Shown here one piece after another: positions 15,884-24,038 of a stretch of DNA of 33,164 nucleotides. The stretch comes from Candidatus Delongbacteria bacterium (GTDB lineage Bacteria; Delongbacteria; UBA4055). The position numbers and the translations under genes are program-made. The stretch's first letter is position 1, and each line of letters begins with the position of its first letter. The DNA is taken from positions 1 through 33,164 of the forward strand of contig JAQICF010000194.1 in NCBI GenBank assembly GCA_027858795.1, in the 5' to 3' direction. The notes beneath the pieces are model-generated. The model had not been told where the DNA came from. It saw only the letters and a list, made by a program, of their open reading frames with translations, and did not search any database.

Positions 15884-18871
15884 TTACAGTATAATTACAG
15901 CTTCGCTGGTTGCTCCATTAGCTTTAAGAAATAAATTCTTATCCAGTTTTACATGTCTTAGTAGATTGTTTTCATAAACACTATTGATATTGTTTAATTT
16001 CTCCATATCTATCTTGCCATCATTCAAATAAGGATTTATTGTCATATAAATTACTTTCAATAATGTGATATTCTGGAAAAAATGAGAACCTTGACTAGGG
16101 TCTATATGAAAATCTTTTAATCCATGTTCAATAATCACTTTAGCGTGAGATATTTGAGCCCATTTCACCGGTATTCCCAACCATGGATCTGAAGAACCCC
16201 ATCTTCCCGGCCCGATGAGAACAAAGTGCTTATTCTCCTTAACGAATTTATCATTTATTTTCTCTAATTCTACCGCGATCTTTTCAGTATTAGCAGGATT
16301 GAAGTCCTCCGATCTGATATAAACAATATCAGTTATATCATCGATAATTCCATTTCCAAGTGCTGAGGTTGATATTATAGAAGCCCTTTTTGTCTCTTCA
16401 TCAGATATTATTATATCACTATATTCTAAACCTTGAACAATAGGTCTGATCTGTAAAAAGTGGAATTGGTGCGGAATATCTTTATCAGTGCTTATCTTCA
16501 TTGCGAATTCTATTTCAACTGGTGTGTTCATTTCTTCAGAACCAAGTTCTAAAATGTCTTTAAGTACTTCAGCAAGCGGTATCATTCCGTATTTAAGTAT
16601 CGGTGCAAATGTCATCACTTTTTTTCCAATGTCCTGATTACCATCCCTGAGAACACCATTCTGAGCATCGTAAGTGGAACTTGTCATTTTAATAGAGTTA
16701 TCATTAACTGCTTCATCTAAATCTAAATGAACAAGATTGTCGCTTTCATTAACCGAAGGAATAAATTTCTTATCCATATCCAAAGCATAAAATTTTTTCT
16801 GTGTATTTCTTAAAGCCATTTCAGCATTTGATAATTGGAGGATCTTTTTTGGATATTTTGGAGAAAATCTTAAAGATGTATTTCCATCAACTATTGTTTT
16901 TCCCAATCCAAGAGCTATATTCACGACACCTTCATCTGATCTCTCTTTGCCTACAGGATAAAAATTCAAAGACCTTGCAACACCGGATAATGATGGATAA
17001 AATCTTACGATATTATCAGCATTTGTAAATTTTTCACCACTGATTTCTTGAATAATAACTGACATTTTTTCCTCGTCAACAACATTGCAGGTTGCAGCCA
17101 TATAATTTTTACTGAATTTGAAGAAAGTAGAGGCAAAAACTGATTTGATAGCTTGACAGAGTTCTTTTATTCGAATGTTTATATTAGAATTGTTATTTGA
17201 GATCATATATGTTGAATAGACACCTGCGAAAGGCTGAAAATATGAATCCTCTAATAAACTTGAAGACCTGATCGCAAGTGGTTTTCTAAGATAAGACAGA
17301 ATACATTTAAGAGTTTCTTTTAGGTAAGGAGGCATATCTCCATCTAAGAAATATTTCAATATCTTCTCATCTGAATAATCCGATAAAGCAACTCCGTAGA
17401 GATCATTTAATTCCATAAAATCTTCAAAGACATCTGTTGAAATAATAATCGTTTTTGGTACACTTATTGTCAGGTTATCGTACTTAAATATCATATTATT
17501 TCTTTTAAGAAATGAATCGATAAATGCTAAACCTCTACCTTTCCCACCAAGAGATCCTTTTCCAATCCTTGCAAAACCGGTATAGTTATCAAAATGATCT
17601 TTATCGAATGTAGCGATTGTACCCCTGCCTGCATTTATTCTGTAGCTTTTAATAATATTGATCATAAAATTTCTAGTATCTTCTGTGCTCTTAAAATCGT
17701 TTTTCTTTTTATTTTTTACCAGATCTGCAAGTGTGAAAAGCGAACGAGCTTTAAACCATTTTGAAAAATGATTATTATAAGCATGATACTCGAATGAATT
17801 AAGAGAAATTATTTCAAGTTTGTGTTGCAAGCTTTTTAGATCCACGGCTCGTCCTATTTCAGAACCAGTATCAGGATCAATAAATATAAAGTCCCCGAAT
17901 CCAAAATTTGTTCTTATATATTTTCTCAGTTCGTTTAATAATTTCTTTGAATTTTTATTGATAAAAGCAGCATTCATTGACTCAGATTCTTCTTTATGCT
18001 TAGATTGTGAAGATTGCAAAAGAATTGGAATGTCCTGATTTTCACTTCGGATAAAACGGCATAGCTTTAGTCCAGCTTCACTGTCATTTTTACCATCCTT
18101 AGAATATGAGATATCAGAAATTATCCCTAATATATTTTCCTTATACTTCTCGTACATATCCATTGCTTGTTCATAATTGTTTGCAAGAAGTATTTTAGGT
18201 CTAGCACGCATTCTCATTGTTTTTTGATGTTCATTCAAACCCTCTTTCATAAGCGAATGAGTTTGATTGAACAATATCTTATACATATTTGGCAAGTAAC
18301 TTGAATAATATCTTATCGAATTTTCAACTAAAATAATAGCATAAGTTCCAACGTCTCTAACATCATGTTCAACGTTCATAGAATCTTCAATCAGTTTAAC
18401 AATTGCCAATAGAATGCTTGAATCTCCTAACCAGGAGAATACATAATCAATATGGGAAAGATCTTTATTTGCAAGAAAATTAGATACTTCTCTGGAAAAA
18501 TGTGTTAATACGACAATTGGAATTTCCGGATAAGCATCTTTGATCTTCTCGGAAAGTTCAAATGGTAAGATGTCACCTAAATTCACCATTGAAATTATGA
18601 GGTCAAATTCTTTCTCTTTCAGTTGTTCAAAAGCTTCTTCCTGATTAGAAACTTGAGTAAAAATAGGTGGATATCGTAGATTGATAGATACATATTCCTG
18701 AAATATTTGCTCATCTATTCTTCCATCCTCTTCAAGCATAAATTTATCATATTTACTACAGATCAGAAGAATATCATGTATTCTATTTTGCATAAGTTCA
18801 CTGAAGGGCTCTTCTCTGAATTGTTGTTTATACAAAATGCTCTGTTCTTTTAATAGGTTAATATCTGTCAT
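15884..18871 (-). CDS. Receiver-like/PPDK-type ATP-binding domain protein
   Basis: A 995-residue cytoplasmic protein. Residues about 30-165 fold like a response-regulator receiver, but the expected phospho-Asp position in DLIISMVNLGD is Met95. Residues about 225-320 form a second receiver-like domain with a candidate Asp253 in IISDISYS and IPILLQSSQ. A conserved-looking linker FEYHAYNNHFSKWFKARS (about 360-377) precedes the PPDK-type domain: GSLGGKGRG (439-447), IRSSSLLED (534-542), FAGVYST (548-554), IIQEISG, GVVNIALGLGKTIVDG, VEIEFA and LQIRPIV. The tail holds GPGRWGSSDPWLGIPVKW and QGSHFFQN (His930), as in the two plus-strand paralogs. No phosphohistidine or PEP barrel domain. AGGA lies about 6 nt before ATG. 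The metallophosphoesterase gene follows. Proteins of this architecture are usually annotated as PEP synthase-like; their activity is not known to me. Confidence 0.88.
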   Translation of the reverse strand: MTDINLLKEQSILYKQQFREEPFSELMQNRIHDILLICSKYDKFMLEEDGRIDEQIFQEYVSINLRYPPIFTQVSNQEEAFEQLKEKEFDLIISMVNLGDILPFELSEKIKDAYPEIPIVVLTHFSREVSNFLANKDLSHIDYVFSWLGDSSILLAIVKLIEDSMNVEHDVRDVGTYAIILVENSIRYYSSYLPNMYKILFNQTHSLMKEGLNEHQKTMRMRARPKILLANNYEQAMDMYEKYKENILGIISDISYSKDGKNDSEAGLKLCRFIRSENQDIPILLQSSQSKHKEESESMNAAFINKNSKKLLNELRKYIRTNFGFGDFIFIDPDTGSEIGRAVDLKSLQHKLEIISLNSFEYHAYNNHFSKWFKARSLFTLADLVKNKKKNDFKSTEDTRNFMINIIKSYRINAGRGTIATFDKDHFDNYTGFARIGKGSLGGKGRGLAFIDSFLKRNNMIFKYDNLTISVPKTIIISTDVFEDFMELNDLYGVALSDYSDEKILKYFLDGDMPPYLKETLKCILSYLRKPLAIRSSSLLEDSYFQPFAGVYSTYMISNNNSNINIRIKELCQAIKSVFASTFFKFSKNYMAATCNVVDEEKMSVIIQEISGEKFTNADNIVRFYPSLSGVARSLNFYPVGKERSDEGVVNIALGLGKTIVDGNTSLRFSPKYPKKILQLSNAEMALRNTQKKFYALDMDKKFIPSVNESDNLVHLDLDEAVNDNSIKMTSSTYDAQNGVLRDGNQDIGKKVMTFAPILKYGMIPLAEVLKDILELGSEEMNTPVEIEFAMKISTDKDIPHQFHFLQIRPIVQGLEYSDIIISDEETKRASIISTSALGNGIIDDITDIVYIRSEDFNPANTEKIAVELEKINDKFVKENKHFVLIGPGRWGSSDPWLGIPVKWAQISHAKVIIEHGLKDFHIDPSQGSHFFQNITLLKVIYMTINPYLNDGKIDMEKLNNINSVYENNLLRHVKLDKNLFLKANGATSEAVIIL

Positions 18872-19079
18872 TTGGATTCCTGAATGTTTAGCAAGAGTTG
18901 TTTATTATAAGCTATAAAGCTAATACATTATTTGGCAATAAATCAAGATTAATATTTTAAGTTATTCAATTGCAAATTTATCACTTATTTTATATTTTTC
19001 TATTTCTTAAACATATTTATAAGGTTTTAGTATAAGTTAAGCAATTAATGGAATTTAAAATACAGGAAGTGAATTATTA

Positions 19080-19805
19080 ATGCAGAATTATATTTTAGTG
19101 ATCATTCCTACATATAATGAGATTGAAAATGTAGAGAAGATGATAACCACAGTTTTGAGTTTAGATAACAAGATAGATATATTGATCGTTGACGATAATT
19201 CCCCTGATAAAACAGGAGAGTTCGTAAAAACTGAATACTCAAAAGAGAAAAGAGTTAATTTAATTGAAAGAGCAGGGAAATTAGGCTTAGGAACTGCTTA
19301 TATTGAAGGATTTAAGTTTGCTTTAGAAAAAAAATATGAATATATCATTGAAATGGATTGCGATTTCTCGCATGATCCTAAGGATGTGTTGAGATTGATA
19401 GATGCAGTGGAAGAGAATGACCTTGTAATAGGTTCTCGATATATTCAGGGAGTGAACGTAGTCAATTGGCCATTGAGAAGATTAATATTAAGTATGGGAG
19501 CTTCGTTGTATACAAGGATCATTACCGGTATGCCGATAAAAGATGCAACATCAGGTTTTAAATGCTTCAAAAGAAAAGTAATTGAGTCAATAAAATTAGA
19601 TGAAATACATTCGAATGGATATTCTTTCCAAATAGAAATGCACTATAGAACATGGAAAAAAGGTTTTAAGATCAAAGAGATACCGATTGTTTTTACGGAC
19701 AGGATAGATGGAGTCTCGAAAATGGGTAAGCATATTGTTCAGGAAGCAATATTTATGGTTTGGAAGTTAAGATTTCCAAAATTATTCGGAAAATCAAAGA
19801 AATAA
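19080..19805 (+). CDS. Polyprenol monophosphomannose synthase-like glycosyltransferase (GT2)
   Basis: A 241-residue soluble family 2 glycosyltransferase resembling dolichol/polyprenol-phosphate mannose synthase, which moves a sugar from a nucleotide donor to a lipid phosphate at the inner membrane face. Visible: IIPTYNEIENV (8-18), LIVDDNSPDKTGE (35-47), AGKLGLGTAYIEGF (65-78), the metal-binding region MDCDFSHDP (Asp93, Asp95), VIGSRYIQG, and DATSGFKCFKR. There is no C-terminal membrane segment, as in the short bacterial type. AGGAAG (19064-19069) precedes ATG by 10 nt. The gene is divergent from the 995-residue protein across a 208-bp gap in which I see no convincing promoter, operator or gene. 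A second GT2 gene follows 13 bp downstream. Sugar specificity is inferred only. Confidence 0.9.
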   Translation: MQNYILVIIPTYNEIENVEKMITTVLSLDNKIDILIVDDNSPDKTGEFVKTEYSKEKRVNLIERAGKLGLGTAYIEGFKFALEKKYEYIIEMDCDFSHDPKDVLRLIDAVEENDLVIGSRYIQGVNVVNWPLRRLILSMGASLYTRIITGMPIKDATSGFKCFKRKVIESIKLDEIHSNGYSFQIEMHYRTWKKGFKIKEIPIVFTDRIDGVSKMGKHIVQEAIFMVWKLRFPKLFGKSKK

Positions 19806-19818
19806 AAAGTAAGAGTAT

Positions 19819-21414
19819 ATGGACCTATCAGTAGTAATAGTAAATTATAATGTTAAATATTTTTTAGAAAATACGATACTTTCGGTAAAACGAACTGCTT
19901 CAGATCTTTCTTATGAGATAATAGTTGTAGATAATGCTTCAAAAGATAAGAGTAAAGAATATATAACCTCGCGTTTCAGCGATATAACATATATTTACAA
20001 TGAAGCGAACATTGGATTTGCAAAGGCTAATAATCAAGGATTAAAGATTGCAAAAGGGGATTATATACTTATCTTGAATCCTGATACAATAGTACAAGAA
20101 AGAACAATGAAATTATTGATAGATCATCTTAAAGCAAATCCGAAAACAGGTCTAGTTACCTGTAAAATAATCGGTCCGGAAGGAAATATAGATCATTCTT
20201 CTCACAGATCCTTTCCAACAGCCTGGAATTCATTTTGTCATATCTCAGGTCTTTCTAAACTATTCAGTAATTCTAAGATGTTTTCAGCATATAACCTTTT
20301 GTACATTGATGATGATATTGTATCTGAGGTAGATGCAGTTTCAGGTTCATTTATGCTCTTCAGAAGAGAAATTCTTGATAATGGAACATATATGCCTGAA
20401 GATTATTTTATGTATGGAGAAGATATTGATTTCTGTTATCAGATAAAGAAAATAGGTTATAATATTGAATATGTTCCTATAGGTGAAATAACACATTTTA
20501 GGGGGCAGAGCTCAAAAAAGGATAAGATAAAATTGAGAAAGTATTTCTATACTTCAATGAAAATATTTGTAAATAAGAATTATTCTTCAAGATATTCTAT
20601 ATTTTTTCAGATTATTCTAGAATTAGCAATATTTATTGCATATTTAATGTCAGTCGTTAAAATATTTTTAAATAAGTTCATGCTTCCTATAATAGATGTC
20701 GCTTCTTACTTCGGGGGATTGATCCTTGCGATAGCAGCATATACACCACTGATGAATATACTTGGTATCAATAAAGAAATCGGCTATTCATCAATACAAT
20801 TGGAGATGTATTTAAGTGTTTCCATTATATATACTTTTATTATCATCTCTGTGTTTTTATTAAACAATGTATATACCAACATGAAACACTCATACAAGCA
20901 ATTCTTAAAATCAATGTTCTTTATTTCATTAATAGTTATCAGTATTACTTTCTTTATGAAAAATGTAGCATTTTCCAGGGCTATTTTATTTTTAATGTTA
21001 TTATTTAGTGGTTCATTAATGTTCTCTTGGAGAATATTTCTATTAAGAAAGATGAAGCTCTTCTTGAACAATACTTTGATAGTTGGTATTGATGATATTT
21101 CTAAATCTTTTGTCGATCTGGAAAATGAATTAGCTCAAGAAGGTATGACGATCACAGGATTTATAGATACTAATCACGAATATCTTGGCAAAAATGTAGG
21201 CAAATATGCAGTATTAGGAAATTTGAAATATCTGATTGATATAATGAGAGTAGAAGAAGTAAATTATGTAATATTTTCTCTCAAGAGTATTTCGCTACCT
21301 GAAATTATGAATTATAAAGAAATACTTAAAACACATAAGAAAAAATTTAAGATAATTCCTGATTTTGTAGAAGTGAAAAACGGTAAAATTCAATATCTAA
21401 ATGTATCAGATTAA
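19819..21414 (+). CDS. Fusion of GT2 glycosyltransferase with membrane segments and a Rossmann-like domain
   Basis: Residues 1-255 are a family 2 glycosyltransferase of the rhamnosyltransferase type: VVIVNYNVKYFLENT, IVVDNASKD, NIGFAKANNQG, ILNPDT (metal region), GSFMLFRRE and MYGEDIDFCYQIKK. About five hydrophobic segments follow (261-283, 290-310, 330-349, 364-380, 388-405). Residues about 414-525 resemble the Rossmann-like CoA_binding_3 domain found before the catalytic part of WcaJ/WbaP-type undecaprenyl-phosphate sugar transferases (NTLIVGIDDISKSF, GFIDT, VLGNLKYL, VNYVIFSL, and IIPDFVE). The protein ends there, so the phosphoglycosyltransferase catalytic domain is missing. It likely acts at the inner membrane in cell-surface glycan synthesis. 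The C-terminal assignment is moderately sure; the specific sugar and acceptor are unknown. Confidence 0.82.
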   Translation: MDLSVVIVNYNVKYFLENTILSVKRTASDLSYEIIVVDNASKDKSKEYITSRFSDITYIYNEANIGFAKANNQGLKIAKGDYILILNPDTIVQERTMKLLIDHLKANPKTGLVTCKIIGPEGNIDHSSHRSFPTAWNSFCHISGLSKLFSNSKMFSAYNLLYIDDDIVSEVDAVSGSFMLFRREILDNGTYMPEDYFMYGEDIDFCYQIKKIGYNIEYVPIGEITHFRGQSSKKDKIKLRKYFYTSMKIFVNKNYSSRYSIFFQIILELAIFIAYLMSVVKIFLNKFMLPIIDVASYFGGLILAIAAYTPLMNILGINKEIGYSSIQLEMYLSVSIIYTFIIISVFLLNNVYTNMKHSYKQFLKSMFFISLIVISITFFMKNVAFSRAILFLMLLFSGSLMFSWRIFLLRKMKLFLNNTLIVGIDDISKSFVDLENELAQEGMTITGFIDTNHEYLGKNVGKYAVLGNLKYLIDIMRVEEVNYVIFSLKSISLPEIMNYKEILKTHKKKFKIIPDFVEVKNGKIQYLNVSD

Positions 21415-21446
21415 AAAATAGTAACATATCAGACTAGGAGAATATT

Positions 21447-23216
21447 ATGGAATATTTAAAAAAAGCATTTAAATGGTTTGTAAAGACGACTATGACAGTA
21501 ATAATAGTTTTCATAGTGTTATTTGTTTTAATAGCCATATTTATTTCTAAAATTTCATATGATCAGTTAAATGAGGGTAAAGTAGTAAAAAGGGATAGTT
21601 TTTTAGTTCTTTCATTCCCAAATGGGCTTCAAGAAAGTCCCAACGATAAAATAAATTTATTTTCAATAAATAATCTTAAAGATCTAAGTAAAAAACAATT
21701 AACATTTTATGAAGTATTGCAATCTATAAGCCAAGCTTCAAATGATAATAAGATCAAAGGTATTTTGCTAGACTTAGATTCCTGGGGCATATCCGGTGTC
21801 CATACCAAAGAGTTGTCAATAGCTATGACAAGGTTTAAATCAACAGGAAAGAAGATATACGCATATTCTAATGGGATGAATAAGTCGAATTATTTGGCAG
21901 CTATTTTTGCAGATGAGATAATAATGCCACCGTCCAACTCTTCAAGTTTACTTCTATCAGGATATAGTATATCAGTTCCTTATTACAAAGATCTTGAAAA
22001 TAAACTTGGTATCAATGTAAATGTGATCCATATAGGTGATTTTAAAGGATCTGGTGAGAATTTTGCAAGATCAACTATGTCGAATAATTATAGAAACAGT
22101 ATTACGAATCTATTAGATGCTAGACTTGAACTTTATATTGATGATGTTTCTACAAATAGAAAAATAGATAAAAACACATTCACTTCTTTATTATTGAATG
22201 GGGATCTAGCTTTTATTAATCCATTTGAAGCTGTAAAATTAAAACTGATAGATAAAACTCAGTCTTATGACGATTTTCTTGCTGAGAAAAATATCACTAA
22301 AAAACAGTTAGTGAACATTAATGATTATCCACCTAAGAATAATTATACTTTCTCAGATTCAAAGATAGCAGTTGTATTTGCAGAAGGTGCCATTGCAATG
22401 GGGAATGGTGGATCTGAATACATGGAAAATTCTATCTATCCTGAAAAATTCAGTAAAATATTTGATCAAATAGAGAAAGATAAAGATATAAAAGCTTTAG
22501 TTTTAAGAGTAAATTCTCCGGGAGGTTCTGCCCTTGCTTCAGAATTGATCCTACAGAAGATAAATAACTTAAAGAAGAAAATACCTGTTATCGTTTCTAT
22601 GGGACCTGTTGCGGCATCAGGAGGGTACTATATATCCAGCTTTGCAGATAAAATATTCTTAGATAAATATTCAGTGACCGGATCTATCGGTGTTGTCGCG
22701 ATTATACCTAATTTCAAGGGATTGATAGATAAGATCGGTATTAACTATGAAAAAATTGAGAAAGGGAAATATGCAAACCTATTTAATTTTACCGATTCTA
22801 CATCTCAGGAAGAAATAGTCTTATTTAAGAAGATTATGACTGAGACTTATGTTGAATTCAAAGACAGAGTTTCTAAAGGTAGAAATATAACAACTGATGC
22901 TCTTGAAGAAATTGCTCAGGGCAAGATATGGACTGGTGATCAAGCAGTTGCAAATGGTTTAGCCGATGAGATCGGTGGTATTGAGAGAGCAATTGAGGAA
23001 GCTGCAAATATAGGAAGGATAAAAAATTACAGTGTTGAAATGTTTCCGAAGCCGAAAACATTTACAGAAATGTTGTTTGAAACTGAGATAGAAACTTCTG
23101 TTAATATTTTTAATGGGATTGAATCAAAAGAATTGAAAAGTAGTTTAAAATTGCTGGATAATTCTATAAAATATGCGAAGAAACCTATTTTACTGATGCC
23201 TTACACTTTAGAATAA
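21447..23216 (+). CDS. sppA: Signal peptide peptidase SppA, 67-kDa type
   Basis: Membrane-bound serine protease of family S49 that degrades cleaved signal peptides. The 589-residue length matches the long, tandem-domain form. An N-terminal transmembrane helix spans about 15-34. The catalytic Lys-Ser dyad is split across the two repeats: Lys200 in IGDFKGSGENF and Ser391 in GPVAASGGYY. Other signatures are LRVNSPGGSALASE (353-366), SVTGSIGV, and AQGKIWTGDQAVANGLADEIGG shortened as GKIWTGDQA plus LADEIGG near 490-505. AGGAG (21436-21440) lies 6 nt before ATG. It sits 32 bp after the glycosyltransferase fusion gene on the same strand and converges on truA. Confidence 0.95.
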   Translation: MEYLKKAFKWFVKTTMTVIIVFIVLFVLIAIFISKISYDQLNEGKVVKRDSFLVLSFPNGLQESPNDKINLFSINNLKDLSKKQLTFYEVLQSISQASNDNKIKGILLDLDSWGISGVHTKELSIAMTRFKSTGKKIYAYSNGMNKSNYLAAIFADEIIMPPSNSSSLLLSGYSISVPYYKDLENKLGINVNVIHIGDFKGSGENFARSTMSNNYRNSITNLLDARLELYIDDVSTNRKIDKNTFTSLLLNGDLAFINPFEAVKLKLIDKTQSYDDFLAEKNITKKQLVNINDYPPKNNYTFSDSKIAVVFAEGAIAMGNGGSEYMENSIYPEKFSKIFDQIEKDKDIKALVLRVNSPGGSALASELILQKINNLKKKIPVIVSMGPVAASGGYYISSFADKIFLDKYSVTGSIGVVAIIPNFKGLIDKIGINYEKIEKGKYANLFNFTDSTSQEEIVLFKKIMTETYVEFKDRVSKGRNITTDALEEIAQGKIWTGDQAVANGLADEIGGIERAIEEAANIGRIKNYSVEMFPKPKTFTEMLFETEIETSVNIFNGIESKELKSSLKLLDNSIKYAKKPILLMPYTLE

Positions 23217-23250
23217 CTTAATACGGATGCTCTGCCCTAGTGTTGAGTAA

Positions 23251-23319
23251 TTTAATATATTACATCCCAAAGGAATAAACCCGGTATATTAAATCGTTGA
23301 TTTAATATATTACATCCCA
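23251..23319. repeat. 19-bp direct repeat and 11-bp palindrome at the sppA/truA junction
   Basis: TTTAATATATTACATCCCA occurs at 23251-23269 and again at 23301-23319, 50 bp apart; the second copy encodes the last codons (WDVIY) and stop of truA on the minus strand. Between and into the second copy, TATATTAAATC (23285-23295) and GATTTAATATA (23299-23309) form a perfect 11-bp inverted repeat with a 3-nt loop. The hairpin lies between convergent genes and may help end transcription. The first copy looks like a duplication of the truA 3' end. Confidence 0.85.
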
Positions 23320-24030
23320 CAGAAACAACCCCTTCGGAGACATTGTTTTAGGAGCATAGATCCTATCTCTTTTATCCAGTATCTGCTGAATATCATCGAT
23401 ATTTAAGTTGCCTCTATTCATATCTATAAACGAGGATACTATTATTCTTACCATGTTGTGTAGGAATCTATTTCCATGGATCTCCATTACAACCTCATCT
23501 TCCTGCTGAAAGAATTTCAACTCAGTAATATCGCAAACATAGTGCTTAACTTCAGACTTTGCACTGCAGAATGATTGAAAATCTTTTTTTCCAATAAATA
23601 TCTTTGCCCATGAATTAAATTGATCGATATTTACATTATGCGGGTGTATCAATGAATATCTATTTCTGAAAATATCGTGCGTACTTCGGATAAAATATCT
23701 GTAGATCCTTTTCTTAGCATCAAACCTTGAATTGAAATCTTCTGAGACTTCTTCAGATTTAAGTGCAAGGATATCTTTTGGTAGAAGATTGTTCAATGGA
23801 TGCATTATCTTATCCGGTGGTATTGTACTGGAAGCTATTTTGAAATTAATTGTCTGTCGTTTAGCGTGAACACCAGAATCTGTTCTACCTGAGAATATAG
23901 TCAGTATTTTAGTATTGAAGATCTGAAATAAACATTTTTCAATTTCTTCCTGAACGGTTCTAACATTAGGCTGAATTTGTGAGCCGTGAAAATCAGTTCC
24001 ATCATATTGTATTATCATTTTAATGTTCAT
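23302..24030 (-). CDS. truA: tRNA pseudouridine(38-40) synthase TruA
   Basis: Isomerises uridines 38-40 in the anticodon arm of many tRNAs. The 242-residue product is the usual length. Visible: IQYDGTDFHGSQIQP (7-21), the catalytic aspartate Asp51 in FSGRTDSGVHAKRQ, LLPKDI, RFDAKKRIYRYFI, FCSAKSEVKHYVCDI and GNRFLHNMVRIIV. AGGA lies 6 nt before ATG. It is the last gene of a tight minus-strand operon after the EcfT-like gene (8-bp gap), an order also seen in the ecfA-ecfT-truA clusters of other bacteria. Its stop codon lies inside the repeat at 23301-23319. Confidence 0.95.
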   Translation of the reverse strand: MNIKMIIQYDGTDFHGSQIQPNVRTVQEEIEKCLFQIFNTKILTIFSGRTDSGVHAKRQTINFKIASSTIPPDKIMHPLNNLLPKDILALKSEEVSEDFNSRFDAKKRIYRYFIRSTHDIFRNRYSLIHPHNVNIDQFNSWAKIFIGKKDFQSFCSAKSEVKHYVCDITELKFFQQEDEVVMEIHGNRFLHNMVRIIVSSFIDMNRGNLNIDDIQQILDKRDRIYAPKTMSPKGLFLWDVIY

Positions 24031-24038
24031 TATGAATC

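Noticed and set aside
10078..18871. True pyruvate phosphate dikinase or PEP synthase genes
   Set aside because: Only the N-terminal ATP-binding domain is present; the phosphohistidine and PEP/pyruvate domains are missing in all three.
20784..21071. Minus-strand open frame of 95 codons
   Set aside because: It lies antisense to the membrane segments of the glycosyltransferase fusion, has no ribosome binding site and is AT-composition driven.
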